Source: Nocardioides flavescens (GTDB taxonomy: Bacteria; Actinomycetota; Actinomycetes; Propionibacteriales; Nocardioidaceae). From it: a stretch of DNA of 40,205 nt. Shown piece after piece: positions 16,553 through 24,673 of the stretch; the first letter of the stretch is position 1; the number at the start of each line of letters is the position of its first letter. Made by a program: the position numbers and the translations under genes. Location: positions 280,376-320,580 of the forward strand of contig NZ_WUEK01000006.1 of the NCBI RefSeq assembly GCF_009823805.1, written 5' to 3'. Under the pieces are notes generated by a model, which was given only the letters and a program-made list of their open reading frames with translations, was not told where the DNA came from and searched no databases.

Positions 16553-17758
16553 GTGCGGCACTCCCTCGCCGGCCGGGCCGAGACCCAGCTGCAGGCCCGC
16601 CTGCTCGCCCGGCTGCGGGACGACGGGCCGTTGTCCAAGGCACAGCTCGCCGACCGGCTGCAGGTCTCGCGCACGACGATCGGCGCCGAGGTCGCGCGCC
16701 TCGGTCAGCTCGACCTCGCGGTGGAGGCGGGGCCGGCGGCCTCGCGCGGCGGGCGGCGTTCGACCCTGGTGGACCTCGCCCCCGACATCCGCTTCGCGGG
16801 CATCTCGATCGGCGCCACCGGCTTGTCGGCCGGGGTCACCGACGGGCGGCTGACCACGCTGCTGGTCCGCCACCGCGACTGCGACATCCGCAGCGGTCCG
16901 GAGAAGGTGCTGGCGCTCGCGCTCGAGCTGCTGCGCGAGGTGGTGGCCGAGGCGGGCGTCGTACGGCTCGCCGGCGCCGGCATCGGCGTCCCGGGCCCGG
17001 TCGACTTCGACCGCGGGGTCTCGGTGTCGCCGCCGATCATGCCCGGCTGGGACGGCTACCCGGTGCGCGACGCGGTCTCGCGCGAGCTCGGCTGCCCGGT
17101 CGTGCTCGACAACGACGTCAACGTGATGGCGGTCGGTGAGCAGCACGCCGGCGTCGCGCGCTCGGCCCGCGACTTCCTCTACGTCAAGATCGGCACCGGC
17201 ATCGGGTGCGGCATCGTCGTCGACGGCGAGCTCTACCGCGGCGTCGACGGCTGCGCGGGCGACATCGGGCACATCCGCGTCGACGACTTCGGCCCGACCT
17301 GCGCGTGCGGCAACACCGGCTGCCTCGAGGCGTTCGCCGGGGGAGCGGCCATCGCGCGGGAGGCGACGGCCGCGGCCGTCGCGGGTCGCTCGGAGGTGCT
17401 CGCCCGGCTGCTCGCCGAGCGCGGCGAGCTCACCGCGGCCGACGTCGGCGCGGCCGTCGGTCAGGGCGATGCGGTCGCCGTCCAGCTGATCCGCGACAGC
17501 GGGCGCCGGGTCGGTCAGGTGCTCGCGAGCCTGGTGTCGTTCTTCAACCCCGGCCTGATCGTGATCGGCGGCGGCGTGACCGCCCTCGGCCATTCCCTGC
17601 TCGCCGAGATCCGCGGCGTGACCTACCGCCGTTCGCTCCCGCTCGCCACCGGCAGCCTGCCGATCGTCCACAGCGAGCTCGGCCCCGAGGGCGGCGTCAT
17701 CGGCGCCGCCAAGCTCATCAGCGCCGCCGTCTACGCCCCCGACGCCCGCGTCGGCTGA
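16553..17758 (+). CDS. ROK family protein with N-terminal helix-turn-helix
   Basis: A 401-residue protein. A short N-terminal winged helix (LSKAQLADRLQVSRTTIGAEVARLGQL) precedes a full ROK sugar-kinase-like domain. That domain has GIGVPGPVDF, VVLDNDVNVMAVGE with the putative catalytic Asp intact, KIGTGIGCGIVVDG, a CAGDIGH segment and the ROK zinc motif CACGNTGCLE. Because the kinase Asp is kept, it could still phosphorylate or bind a sugar, unlike the next ROK gene. GTG at 16553 was preferred to ATG 16544, since GAGGA/GAGGAT at 16540-16545 would overlap the ATG but sits properly before the GTG. The target genes are unclear; no sugar genes directly follow it. Confidence 0.85.
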   Translation: MRHSLAGRAETQLQARLLARLRDDGPLSKAQLADRLQVSRTTIGAEVARLGQLDLAVEAGPAASRGGRRSTLVDLAPDIRFAGISIGATGLSAGVTDGRLTTLLVRHRDCDIRSGPEKVLALALELLREVVAEAGVVRLAGAGIGVPGPVDFDRGVSVSPPIMPGWDGYPVRDAVSRELGCPVVLDNDVNVMAVGEQHAGVARSARDFLYVKIGTGIGCGIVVDGELYRGVDGCAGDIGHIRVDDFGPTCACGNTGCLEAFAGGAAIAREATAAAVAGRSEVLARLLAERGELTAADVGAAVGQGDAVAVQLIRDSGRRVGQVLASLVSFFNPGLIVIGGGVTALGHSLLAEIRGVTYRRSLPLATGSLPIVHSELGPEGGVIGAAKLISAAVYAPDARVG

Positions 17759-17770
17759 GCCTCGCCCACG

Positions 17771-17858
17771 CCGCCCGCTTGTAACGCGGAGTTACTGACC
17801 CTTCCGACCCGTTGCAACGGGTCGGAAGGGTTGCTGACCCCGCGTTACAAGCGAGCGG
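17771..17858. repeat. 88-bp two-tier palindrome (GTTGCAAC centre), second example
   Basis: The outer arms, 17771-17790 and 17839-17858, pair at 18 of 20 positions, including the perfect 13-bp GCTTGTAACGCGG. Eight weakly paired positions follow on each side, then a perfect 32-bp palindrome at 17799-17830 centred on GTTGCAAC. The geometry equals that of 11121-11208, while the arm sequences differ completely. It lies 12 bp after the ROK stop codon, in a terminator-like position but without a T tract. Confidence 0.9.
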
Positions 17859-17900
17859 GAGGCTCGGGAGTGGGGTCCGGCGCCGGCCGCTGAGAACGGC

Positions 17901-17992
17901 AACTTTGTCCAGTAATGGCGAAAGTTCTGTCACCTCAGTGGGTGACTTCCGCTTCACGGGGCTTGCCAAGTGGCGCCCGACACACCTAGTTT
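17901..17992 (+). promoter_or_regulatory. control region of the carbohydrate locus
   Basis: Two inverted repeats lie upstream of the ROK repressor: AACTTT (17901-17906) with AAAGTT (17921-17926), and GTCACC (17929-17934) with GGTGAC (17941-17946). A possible promoter is TTGCCA (17963-17968), 18 bp, TAGTTT (17987-17992). They are candidate operators for the ROK protein encoded next. Confidence 0.45.
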
Positions 17993-18049
17993 GTGCACCG
18001 CCCGAGCAAAACGGGTGAAGGCGATCACATGTGGTGAGGGGGTGAGGCA

Positions 18050-19303
18050 GTGCGCAGCATCGAGACCGGGGAGCCCGGCCACAGCGCCGACCAGGTCACC
18101 GTCCGCCGCACCAACCTCGCCCTCGTGCTGCGTCACCTGCGCGCCGAGGGGCCGCGGTCGCGGGCCACCGTCGCCGCCGAGCTGGGGCTGACCCGCTCGG
18201 CCGTCTCCCAGCTCGTCGCCGAGCTCGCCGAGCGCGGGCTCGTGCGCGAGGGACGCCGCGAGCACGGCTCCGTCGGACGCCCCGGCACCACCGTCGAGCT
18301 GGCCGGCCACGGCATCGCCGGACTGGGCGCCGAGCTCAACGTCAACCACGTCAACACGATCGCCCTCGACCTCGCGGGCGAGGTGCTCAGCGAGCGGCAG
18401 GTGGCGCTCGACGCGCGCACCGCGCCCGCCGAGGAGGTCGTGGAGAGACTCGTCGAGCTCGTCGAGCGGACCGTGGCCGACCTCGCCCGCCGCGACGTGC
18501 AGCCGGTCGGTCTCACGGTGGGCGTGGCCGGCCTCGTCGACGAGGACGGCGTGCTGACGCACGGACCCAACCTCGGCTGGCGCGACGTCCCGGTCGGGCC
18601 CATGCTGCGCGAGCGCCTGCGCCCGGCGTACGACGTCCGCGTCGACAACGAGGGCAACCTCGCCGCGCTGGCCGAGGCGACGCCGGGTGACCCCGATCGC
18701 CGCGACGTGCTCGTGATCTTCGGCGAGGTGGGCGTCGGTGGCGGGATCGTGGCCGACGGACGGTTGCTGCGCGGTCGTCAGGGGTATGCGGGGGAGTTCG
18801 GCCACATGATCGTCGAGCCGCAGGGCCGCCGCTGCGGCTGCGGCAGGGTCGGCTGCTGGGAGACCGTCGCCGGGCTGCGCGCCCTGCTCGACCAGGCCGC
18901 CGACCCCGACGACCCGGTGCGCGACCCGTCGCTCTCGCTCGACCAGCGGCTGACCGAGATCAACCGCCGCGCCGACCTCGGCGACACCCGCACGCTCGCG
19001 GCGCTCGACCAGGTCGGCCGGTGGGTGGGTGTCGGCGCCGCCGTGCTGGCCAACGCGCTCAACCCCGCGGCCATCGTGCTGAGCGGCTACTTCGCCGCCG
19101 TCGGCCACCACATGCGCTCCGCCATCGAGACCGCCCTGGTCGACGGGGTGCTCGCCCCCGGCGCCGGCGGCACCCGCGTCGAGCTGTCGACCCTGGGCTT
19201 CACCGCCTCGGTGCGCGGTGGCGCGCAGGCCGCCCTCGAGACCGTCTTCGCCGACCCGGCCCGGGTCGAGCGCCGTCCCCTGGCACGAGGAGCACTCCGG
19301 TGA
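18050..19303 (+). CDS. ROK family transcriptional repressor of the carbohydrate locus
   Basis: A 417-residue XylR/NagC-type regulator. The winged helix SRATVAAELGLTRSAVSQLVAELAERGLV lies at about residues 42-70. The ROK domain has GVAGLVDEDG, GGGIVADGRLLRGRQGYAGEFGHM and zinc motif CGCGRVGCWE. The segment that normally carries the catalytic Asp reads VDNEGNLAAL, with Glu instead of Asp, so sugar-kinase activity is probably lost and the domain serves as a sensor. GTG at 18050 has a GGTGAGG-type site just upstream. The stop overlaps the ABC ATPase start (GTGA at 19300-19303), so the regulator is co-translated with the importer it most likely controls. The inducer is presumably the imported sugar or a derivative. 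Confidence 0.92.
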   Translation: MRSIETGEPGHSADQVTVRRTNLALVLRHLRAEGPRSRATVAAELGLTRSAVSQLVAELAERGLVREGRREHGSVGRPGTTVELAGHGIAGLGAELNVNHVNTIALDLAGEVLSERQVALDARTAPAEEVVERLVELVERTVADLARRDVQPVGLTVGVAGLVDEDGVLTHGPNLGWRDVPVGPMLRERLRPAYDVRVDNEGNLAALAEATPGDPDRRDVLVIFGEVGVGGGIVADGRLLRGRQGYAGEFGHMIVEPQGRRCGCGRVGCWETVAGLRALLDQAADPDDPVRDPSLSLDQRLTEINRRADLGDTRTLAALDQVGRWVGVGAAVLANALNPAAIVLSGYFAAVGHHMRSAIETALVDGVLAPGAGGTRVELSTLGFTASVRGGAQAALETVFADPARVERRPLARGALR

Positions 19304-20850
19304 CCACGACCGACCCCCTGCCCGCCTCCGCGGCCGGCGCCGACGGGCCCGCGCTGCTGCAGATGAGCGGCATCGTCAAGGAGTTCCCGGGCGTGCGCGC
19401 GCTCGGCGGCGTCGACCTCGACGTCCGCCGCGGCGAGGTGCACTGCCTGCTCGGGCAGAACGGCGCCGGCAAGTCGACGCTCATCAAGGTGCTCGCCGCG
19501 GCCCACCAGCCCGACGAGGGCACGATCTCGATCGACGGGGAGCCGGTGACGCTGAGCTCGCCGCAGGCCGCGCTGCGCGCCGGCATCGCGACGATCTACC
19601 AGGAGCTCGACCTGGTGCCCGACCTGAGCGTCGCGGAGAACGTCTTCCTCGGCCACGAGCTCGCCCGCGGCGGATTCTCGCAGCGCAGCCGGGCCAACCG
19701 GATCGTGCGCGACCTGCTCGCGCGGCTCGGTCACTCCGAGATCTCGCCGACCCGCAGCGTCGGCTCGCTCTCGCCGGCCAACCGCCAGATCGTCTCGATG
19801 GCCCGCGCCCTCTCCCGCGACACCCGGGTGCTGATCCTCGACGAGCCGTCGGCGGTGCTCGACCAGGGCGAGGTCGACAACCTCTTCCGCGTCATCCGCA
19901 GCCTCACCTCCGAGGGCGTCGCCGTCGTCTACATCTCCCACCGGCTGGAGGAGATCCGCCAGATCGGCGACCGCATCACGGTGCTCAAGGACGGCCGCAC
20001 GGTCGCCACGGGGCTGCCGGTCTCGGAGACCCCGACCGCCGAGCTGATCCGGCTGATGACGGGGCGCTCCATCGAGTACGTCTTCCCCGAGCGCCCGGCC
20101 GGCCCCGCGACCGGTGAGGTCGTGCTGGAGGCGAAGGGCCTCTCGCTCACCGGCGTCTTCCACGACGTCGACCTGACCGTGCGGGCCGGCGAGATCGTCG
20201 GGCTCACCGGCCTCGTCGGCGCGGGCCGCTCGGAGATCCTCGAGACGGTGTACGGCGCGCGCAAGGCGAGCACCGGCACGGTCGCCGTCGACGGGAAGCA
20301 GCTGCGCCGCGGCTCGGTGCCGCAGGCCGTGCGCGCCGGGATCGGGCTGGCCCCCGAGGAGCGCAAGAGCCAGGGCCTGCTGCTCGACGAGGCGGTCTAC
20401 CGCAACGTCACGGTCTCGACGATGAGCCGCTTCTCGCGCGCCGGCTTCCTCGACAGCGCCGAGGAGAAGCGCCGCGCCGAGGAGCTCACGACCTCCCTCG
20501 ACGTGCGGCCCACGGGCGTGGAGCGCGCGGTGCGCACCCTGTCGGGCGGCAACCAGCAGAAGGTCGTGCTCGCGCGGTGGCTGCTGCGCGAGTGCCGCGT
20601 GCTCCTCCTCGACGAGCCGACCCGCGGCGTCGACGTGGGCGCCCGCAGCGAGATCTACCAGTTGATCCGGCGCCTGGCCGACTCCGGCGTGGCCGTGGTC
20701 GTGGTCTCCAGCGAGGTCGAGGAGGTGCTCGGTCTCTCCGACCGGGTCCTCGTCGTCCGCGAGGGCGAGATCGTCCGCGAGGCGCCGGCCACCGAGCTCG
20801 ACGAGTCCACGGTCCTCGACCTGGTCATGGAAGGGAAGGGCGTCGCATGA
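19300..20850 (+). CDS. sugar ABC importer ATP-binding protein (RbsA/XylG type)
   Basis: A 516-residue protein with two fused ATPase domains that powers a ribose-type importer. Domain 1 has Walker A GQNGAGKST, a divergent signature LSPANRQIV and Walker B VLILDEPSAVLD. Domain 2 has the usual degenerate Walker A GLVGAGRSE, signature LSGGNQQKV and Walker B VLLLDEPTRGVD. This asymmetry is standard for the carbohydrate importer family 2 (CUT2). GTG at 19300 has CGAGGAG upstream and overlaps the repressor stop. It is followed by the permease with an ATGA overlap. Substrate is not determined by the ATPase; CUT2 systems carry monosaccharides, polyols or autoinducer-2. Confidence 0.95.
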   Translation: MTTTDPLPASAAGADGPALLQMSGIVKEFPGVRALGGVDLDVRRGEVHCLLGQNGAGKSTLIKVLAAAHQPDEGTISIDGEPVTLSSPQAALRAGIATIYQELDLVPDLSVAENVFLGHELARGGFSQRSRANRIVRDLLARLGHSEISPTRSVGSLSPANRQIVSMARALSRDTRVLILDEPSAVLDQGEVDNLFRVIRSLTSEGVAVVYISHRLEEIRQIGDRITVLKDGRTVATGLPVSETPTAELIRLMTGRSIEYVFPERPAGPATGEVVLEAKGLSLTGVFHDVDLTVRAGEIVGLTGLVGAGRSEILETVYGARKASTGTVAVDGKQLRRGSVPQAVRAGIGLAPEERKSQGLLLDEAVYRNVTVSTMSRFSRAGFLDSAEEKRRAEELTTSLDVRPTGVERAVRTLSGGNQQKVVLARWLLRECRVLLLDEPTRGVDVGARSEIYQLIRRLADSGVAVVVVSSEVEEVLGLSDRVLVVREGEIVREAPATELDESTVLDLVMEGKGVA

Positions 20851-21941
20851 GCGACAGCAGCACCACGCCGACGGCGGAGACCCCGCTCGGCAGCACCAGC
20901 ACCACCCCGCCGCCGGCCGACACGGCCCGCGTCGAGGCCGCCGCGCGCGAGACCGCGCGCGAGCCCAACCCCGTGATGGGTGCGCTCAGCGGGAGCATGG
21001 GTCGCAACGCCGGCCTCGTGCTGGCGCTCGTGCTCATCTGCGTCGTCGGGACCGCCACGGCGGGCGACCGGTTCGCCTCGGTCGACAACGCCCTGACGAT
21101 CCTGCGCCTGGCCGCCGTGACCGGCGTCGTCAGCATCGGCATGACCTTCGTGATCACCGCCGGCGGCATCGACCTCTCGGTCGGTGCGATCCTCGCGCTC
21201 TCCTCGGTCTGGTGCACCACGGTGGCCACCCAGACGATGGCGCGCGACACCCACTGGATCGTGATGGTCTTCGTGGCCCTCGCGGTCGGCGCCGGGTGCG
21301 GGCTCGTCAACGGCCTGCTGGTGTCCTACGGCAAGGTCGTGCCGTTCATCGCGACCCTGGCGATGCTCGCCAGTGCCCGCGGCCTGGCCGAGATCATCTC
21401 CAACCGCCGCACCCAGATCGTCACCGACATCCCCGGCTTCGCGGAGTTCTTCACCCGCGAGATCCTCGGCGTGCAGGTGATCATCTACCTCTTCGCGCTG
21501 GTCGCGATCGGCGGCTGGGTGCTGCTCAACCGCACGACGTTCGGGCGCCGCACCATCGCGGTCGGCGGCAACCCGGAGGCCGCCCGCCTGGCCGGCATCA
21601 ACGTCAAGCGCCACACCGCGCTGCTCTACGTCCTGCTCGGCGTGTGCTGCGGCATCGCCGCGCTGATGCTGGTCGCCCGCACCGGCACCGGCTCCTCGAC
21701 CCACGGCACCCTGCTCGAGCTCGACGCGATCGCCGCGGTCGTCATCGGCGGCACCCTGCTCTCGGGTGGCCGCGGCTCCATCGTCGGCACCGTCTTCGGG
21801 GTGCTGATCTTCATGACCCTCACCAACGTCTTCACGCTCAACGACCGCTCCATCTCGGAGCAGGCACTCCTCAAGGGAGTCATCATCGTCGCCGCCGTGC
21901 TCCTGCAGCAGAGGTTGGCGTCTCGGAACAGCACCACCTGA
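20847..21941 (+). CDS. sugar ABC importer permease (RbsC type)
   Basis: A 364-residue membrane protein of the CUT2 permease family. A polar N-terminal tail of about 55 residues rich in Ser, Thr and Pro precedes about eight to ten hydrophobic segments. Family blocks include VTGVVSIGMTFVITAGGIDLSVGAI, VSYGKVVPFIATLAML, and RTIAVGGNPEAARLAGINV, the cytoplasmic coupling loop typical of RbsC, then GGTLLSGGRGSIVGTVFGVL. ATGA overlap with the ATPase gene indicates coupling. The binding-protein gene starts 67 bp downstream. Confidence 0.94.
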   Translation: MSDSSTTPTAETPLGSTSTTPPPADTARVEAAARETAREPNPVMGALSGSMGRNAGLVLALVLICVVGTATAGDRFASVDNALTILRLAAVTGVVSIGMTFVITAGGIDLSVGAILALSSVWCTTVATQTMARDTHWIVMVFVALAVGAGCGLVNGLLVSYGKVVPFIATLAMLASARGLAEIISNRRTQIVTDIPGFAEFFTREILGVQVIIYLFALVAIGGWVLLNRTTFGRRTIAVGGNPEAARLAGINVKRHTALLYVLLGVCCGIAALMLVARTGTGSSTHGTLLELDAIAAVVIGGTLLSGGRGSIVGTVFGVLIFMTLTNVFTLNDRSISEQALLKGVIIVAAVLLQQRLASRNSTT

Positions 21942-22008
21942 CACCACCCGTTCCACCGCACCTCAGCCCGACCTCACTGATCCACCTCTCGACCACAGGA
22001 GCACCTCC

Positions 22009-23073
22009 ATGAAGTCCCTGCGTCCCACCACCCTGCGTCGGCGCGTCGGCGCCCCGCTCGTCGCCGGCCTGGCCGTACTGGCCCTCGCGGCCTGCGCCGG
22101 CAACTCCGCCGACACCGACGAGGCCGACCTCGGCTCGAGCACCAACCAGGCCGAGTCCGGCTCCAACGACGAGGCGGGCGACACGGTCGTCATCGGCTTC
22201 TCGGCCCCGCAGGCCGACCACGGCTGGATGGCCTCGATCACCGAGTCGGCGCGCAAGGTCGCCGAGCAGTACGACGACGTCGAGCTCCGGGTCGCCGAGG
22301 GCACCAACGACGTCAACCTGCAGATCAGCCAGGTCGAGACCTTCATCAACGACAAGGTCGACGCGATCGTGCTGCTGCCCTTCGACGGCGCGGCGATGAC
22401 CCCGGTGGCGCTGCAGGCGATGGAGGCGGGGATCCCCGTCATCAACGTCGACCGCGAGTTCGACGACCCCAACGCCGCCCGCGTCACCGTGCTCGGCGAC
22501 AACTACGGCATGGGTGTCTCGGCCGGTCAGTACATCTGCTCGCAGCTGGGCGACCAGCCCGACGCCGTGGTCGCCGAGATCGCCGGCATCGACTCGCTGC
22601 CGCTGACCCAGGACCGCAGCCAGGGCTTCGAGGACGCCCTCGGCGAGTGCGGCCTCGACGTCGACGCCCGCCAGGCGGCGGAGTTCACCGTCGAGAGCGG
22701 TGAGGAGGTCACGGCCAACCTGCTGCAGGCCGAGCCCGAGATCGACGCCATCTGGAACCACGACGACGACCAGGGTGTCGGCGTCCTCGCCGCGATCGAG
22801 AACGCCGGTCGCGACGAGTTCTTCATGGTCGGCGGCGCCGGCTCGGCCAACGCCATGCGTTCGATCCAGGCCGACGACGGCGTTCTGCAGGCCACCGTCG
22901 TCTACCCGTCGACCCAGGCCGCGGACGGCATCAAGCTCGCCCGCCTGCTCGTGCAGCAGAAGGCGATGGGCGACCTGGTCGAGGTCGAGGTGCCGCGCAC
23001 GGTGCAGCTCTACGCTCCGGTCGTGACCGCGGACAACGTCGACCAGTTCATCGACTCCGCGTTCGAGTCCTGA
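22009..23073 (+). CDS. sugar ABC importer substrate-binding lipoprotein
   Basis: A 354-residue type I periplasmic-binding-protein fold (LacI/ribose-binding group). A lipoprotein signal with lipobox LAAC places the lipid anchor at Cys29. An acidic Ser/Thr/Glu-rich linker follows, then VVIGFSAPQADHGWMASI at the start of lobe 1, VDAIVLLPFDGAAMTPV, GIPVINVDREF and AIWNHDDDQGVGVLAAI. The HGWM and NVDREF residues sit where ribose-family proteins bind their sugar, suggesting a mono- or small oligosaccharide ligand that I cannot name. An AGGAG site precedes ATG 22009. It forms one operon with the ATPase and permease. A strong hairpin at 23098-23140 follows and may stabilise the mRNA. Confidence 0.93.
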   Translation: MKSLRPTTLRRRVGAPLVAGLAVLALAACAGNSADTDEADLGSSTNQAESGSNDEAGDTVVIGFSAPQADHGWMASITESARKVAEQYDDVELRVAEGTNDVNLQISQVETFINDKVDAIVLLPFDGAAMTPVALQAMEAGIPVINVDREFDDPNAARVTVLGDNYGMGVSAGQYICSQLGDQPDAVVAEIAGIDSLPLTQDRSQGFEDALGECGLDVDARQAAEFTVESGEEVTANLLQAEPEIDAIWNHDDDQGVGVLAAIENAGRDEFFMVGGAGSANAMRSIQADDGVLQATVVYPSTQAADGIKLARLLVQQKAMGDLVEVEVPRTVQLYAPVVTADNVDQFIDSAFES

Positions 23074-23097
23074 GCCGAGCCCAGACCAGCACGACCG

Positions 23098-23140
23098 CCG
23101 TACGGCGGGCCGGGGACCCCTCACCCGACCCGCCGTGCGG
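23098..23140 (+). terminator. hairpin after the binding-protein gene
   Basis: CCGTACGGCGGG (23098-23109) pairs with CCCGCCGTGCGG (23129-23140) with one G-T wobble. The loop has its own GGGG/CCCC potential. There is no T tract, and the dehydrogenase gene begins 31 bp later, so partial termination or 3'-end protection of the importer mRNA is more likely than full termination. Confidence 0.5.
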
Positions 23141-23170
23141 ACCGGCCCCCCACGTGATCGGAGCACTCCC

Positions 23171-24355
23171 TTGACCAGCACCCGCCCCACCCTGTCGGTC
23201 GCGATGGTCGGCCACGCCTTCATGGGCGCCGCCCACTCGCAGGCCTGGCGCACGGCCCCGCGGTTCTTCGACCTGCCGATGCAGGTCGCGATGCGCGTGG
23301 TGTGCGGTCGTGACGCCGCCCGCACCGAGCAGGCGGCCGAGCGGCTGGGGTGGGACGAGGCCGAGACCGACTGGCGCCGGCTGCTCGAGCGCGACGACGT
23401 CGACCTCGTCGACATCTGCACGCCGGGCGACTCGCACGCCGAGATCGCGATCGCGGCGCTGCGGGCCGGCAAGCACGTGCTCTGTGAGAAGCCGCTGGCC
23501 AACACGGTCGCCGAGGCCGAGGAGATGACCGCGGCCGCCGAGGCCGCGGCCGAGCACGGCGTGCGCGCGATGGTGGGCTTCACCTACCGCCGGGTGCCCG
23601 CGATCGCGCTGGCCCGCCGACTCGTCCAGCAGGGCCGCATCGGCGAGATCCGCCACGTGCGGGCGCAGTACCTCCAGGACTGGATCGCCGACCCCGAGGC
23701 GCCGATGTCGTGGCGCCTCGACAAGACCCTCGCCGGCTCCGGCGCCCTGGGCGACATCGGCGCGCACGTCATCGACCTCACCCAGTTCATCACCGGCGAG
23801 TCCGTCACCGAGGTCTCCGGGCAGCTCGAGACCTTCGTCAAGGAGCGCCCGATCGCCGCCGGCGAGACCTCCGGGTCGCTCGGCGGCGGGGGAGCGACAG
23901 AGGAGCGCGGGCAGGTCACCGTCGACGACGCCGCGGTCTTCCTCGCCCACCTCTCGGGCGGCGCGCTCGGGGTCTACGAGGCGACCCGGTTCGCCACCGG
24001 CCGCAAGAACGCCATCCGCATCGAGGTCAACGGCTCGAAGGGAAGTCTCGCCTTCGACTTCGAGGACATGAACGTCCTGGAGTTCTTCGACGCCACCGAG
24101 CCCGTCGAGGTCCAGGGCTTCCGCCGCATCCTCGTGACCGAGCCCGAGCACCCGTACGTCGCCGCGTGGTGGCCCGCCGGCCACGGCCTCGGCTACGAGC
24201 ACGGCTTCACCCACCAGGTCGTCGACCTCGTCACGGCCCTGGCCGCGGGCGGGCAGCCGGAGCCGTCGTTCGCCGACGGCCTGCAGGTCCAGCGCGTCCT
24301 CGCCGCCGTCGAGCGCAGCTCGGAGACCCGGAGCTGGCAGCCGGTCGCGCAGTAG
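23171..24355 (+). CDS. Gfo/Idh/MocA family NAD(P)-dependent oxidoreductase
   Basis: A 394-residue sugar or polyol dehydrogenase. The N-terminal Rossmann motif is VAMVGHAFMGAAHSQAW. DLVDICTPGDSHAEIAIAAL follows, then LCEKPLANTVAEAEEM with the family's catalytic Lys in EKP, and GALGDIGAHVIDLTQF with the catalytic His and Asp region. The C-terminal beta-sheet domain carries the substrate site. TTG at 23171 was chosen as start because GGAG lies 7 nt upstream and homology begins right after it. A GTG at 23135 is a less likely alternative, since it falls inside the preceding hairpin. It lies directly after the importer genes, so it probably oxidises the imported sugar. Members such as ThuB act at C3 of disaccharides. 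Confidence 0.92.
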   Translation: MTSTRPTLSVAMVGHAFMGAAHSQAWRTAPRFFDLPMQVAMRVVCGRDAARTEQAAERLGWDEAETDWRRLLERDDVDLVDICTPGDSHAEIAIAALRAGKHVLCEKPLANTVAEAEEMTAAAEAAAEHGVRAMVGFTYRRVPAIALARRLVQQGRIGEIRHVRAQYLQDWIADPEAPMSWRLDKTLAGSGALGDIGAHVIDLTQFITGESVTEVSGQLETFVKERPIAAGETSGSLGGGGATEERGQVTVDDAAVFLAHLSGGALGVYEATRFATGRKNAIRIEVNGSKGSLAFDFEDMNVLEFFDATEPVEVQGFRRILVTEPEHPYVAAWWPAGHGLGYEHGFTHQVVDLVTALAAGGQPEPSFADGLQVQRVLAAVERSSETRSWQPVAQ

Positions 24356-24367
24356 TGACGACACCCC

Positions 24368-24562
24368 GGTGGTTGAGGAAGTCGCGCTGGCGACTGTCTC
24401 GAAACCACTGTCCAGGTCGAGTGGTTTCGAGACGGGCCCAGCGGCCCTCCTCAACCACCGGGGGTCCAGCCGGTGGTTGAGGAAGTCGCGCTGGCGACTG
24501 TCTCGAAACCACTGTCGGGCCGGGTGGTTTCGAGACGGGCCTAGCGGCCCTCCTCAACCACC
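24368..24562. repeat. four alternating copies of the dispersed hairpin repeat
   Basis: Copies lie at 24368-24408, 24421-24459, 24472-24512 and 24523-24562, alternating in orientation. The second pair is nearly an exact duplicate of the first pair. Units start or end with GGTGGTTGAGGA and TCTCGAAACCAC. This 195-bp block fills most of the 318-bp gap between the dehydrogenase and the ThuA-domain gene. The remaining 110 bp hold only the ribosome binding site region of the next gene. Confidence 0.85.
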
Positions 24563-24673
24563 GGTGATGCACCACCCATCGATCCACCCACGAGTCAGCA
24601 CCACCAAGGGCCGAACGCCCGGGGACCCGCCCCGGACCGCAGGGAGCGCGCAGCACCCACCCCGAGGAGACAC

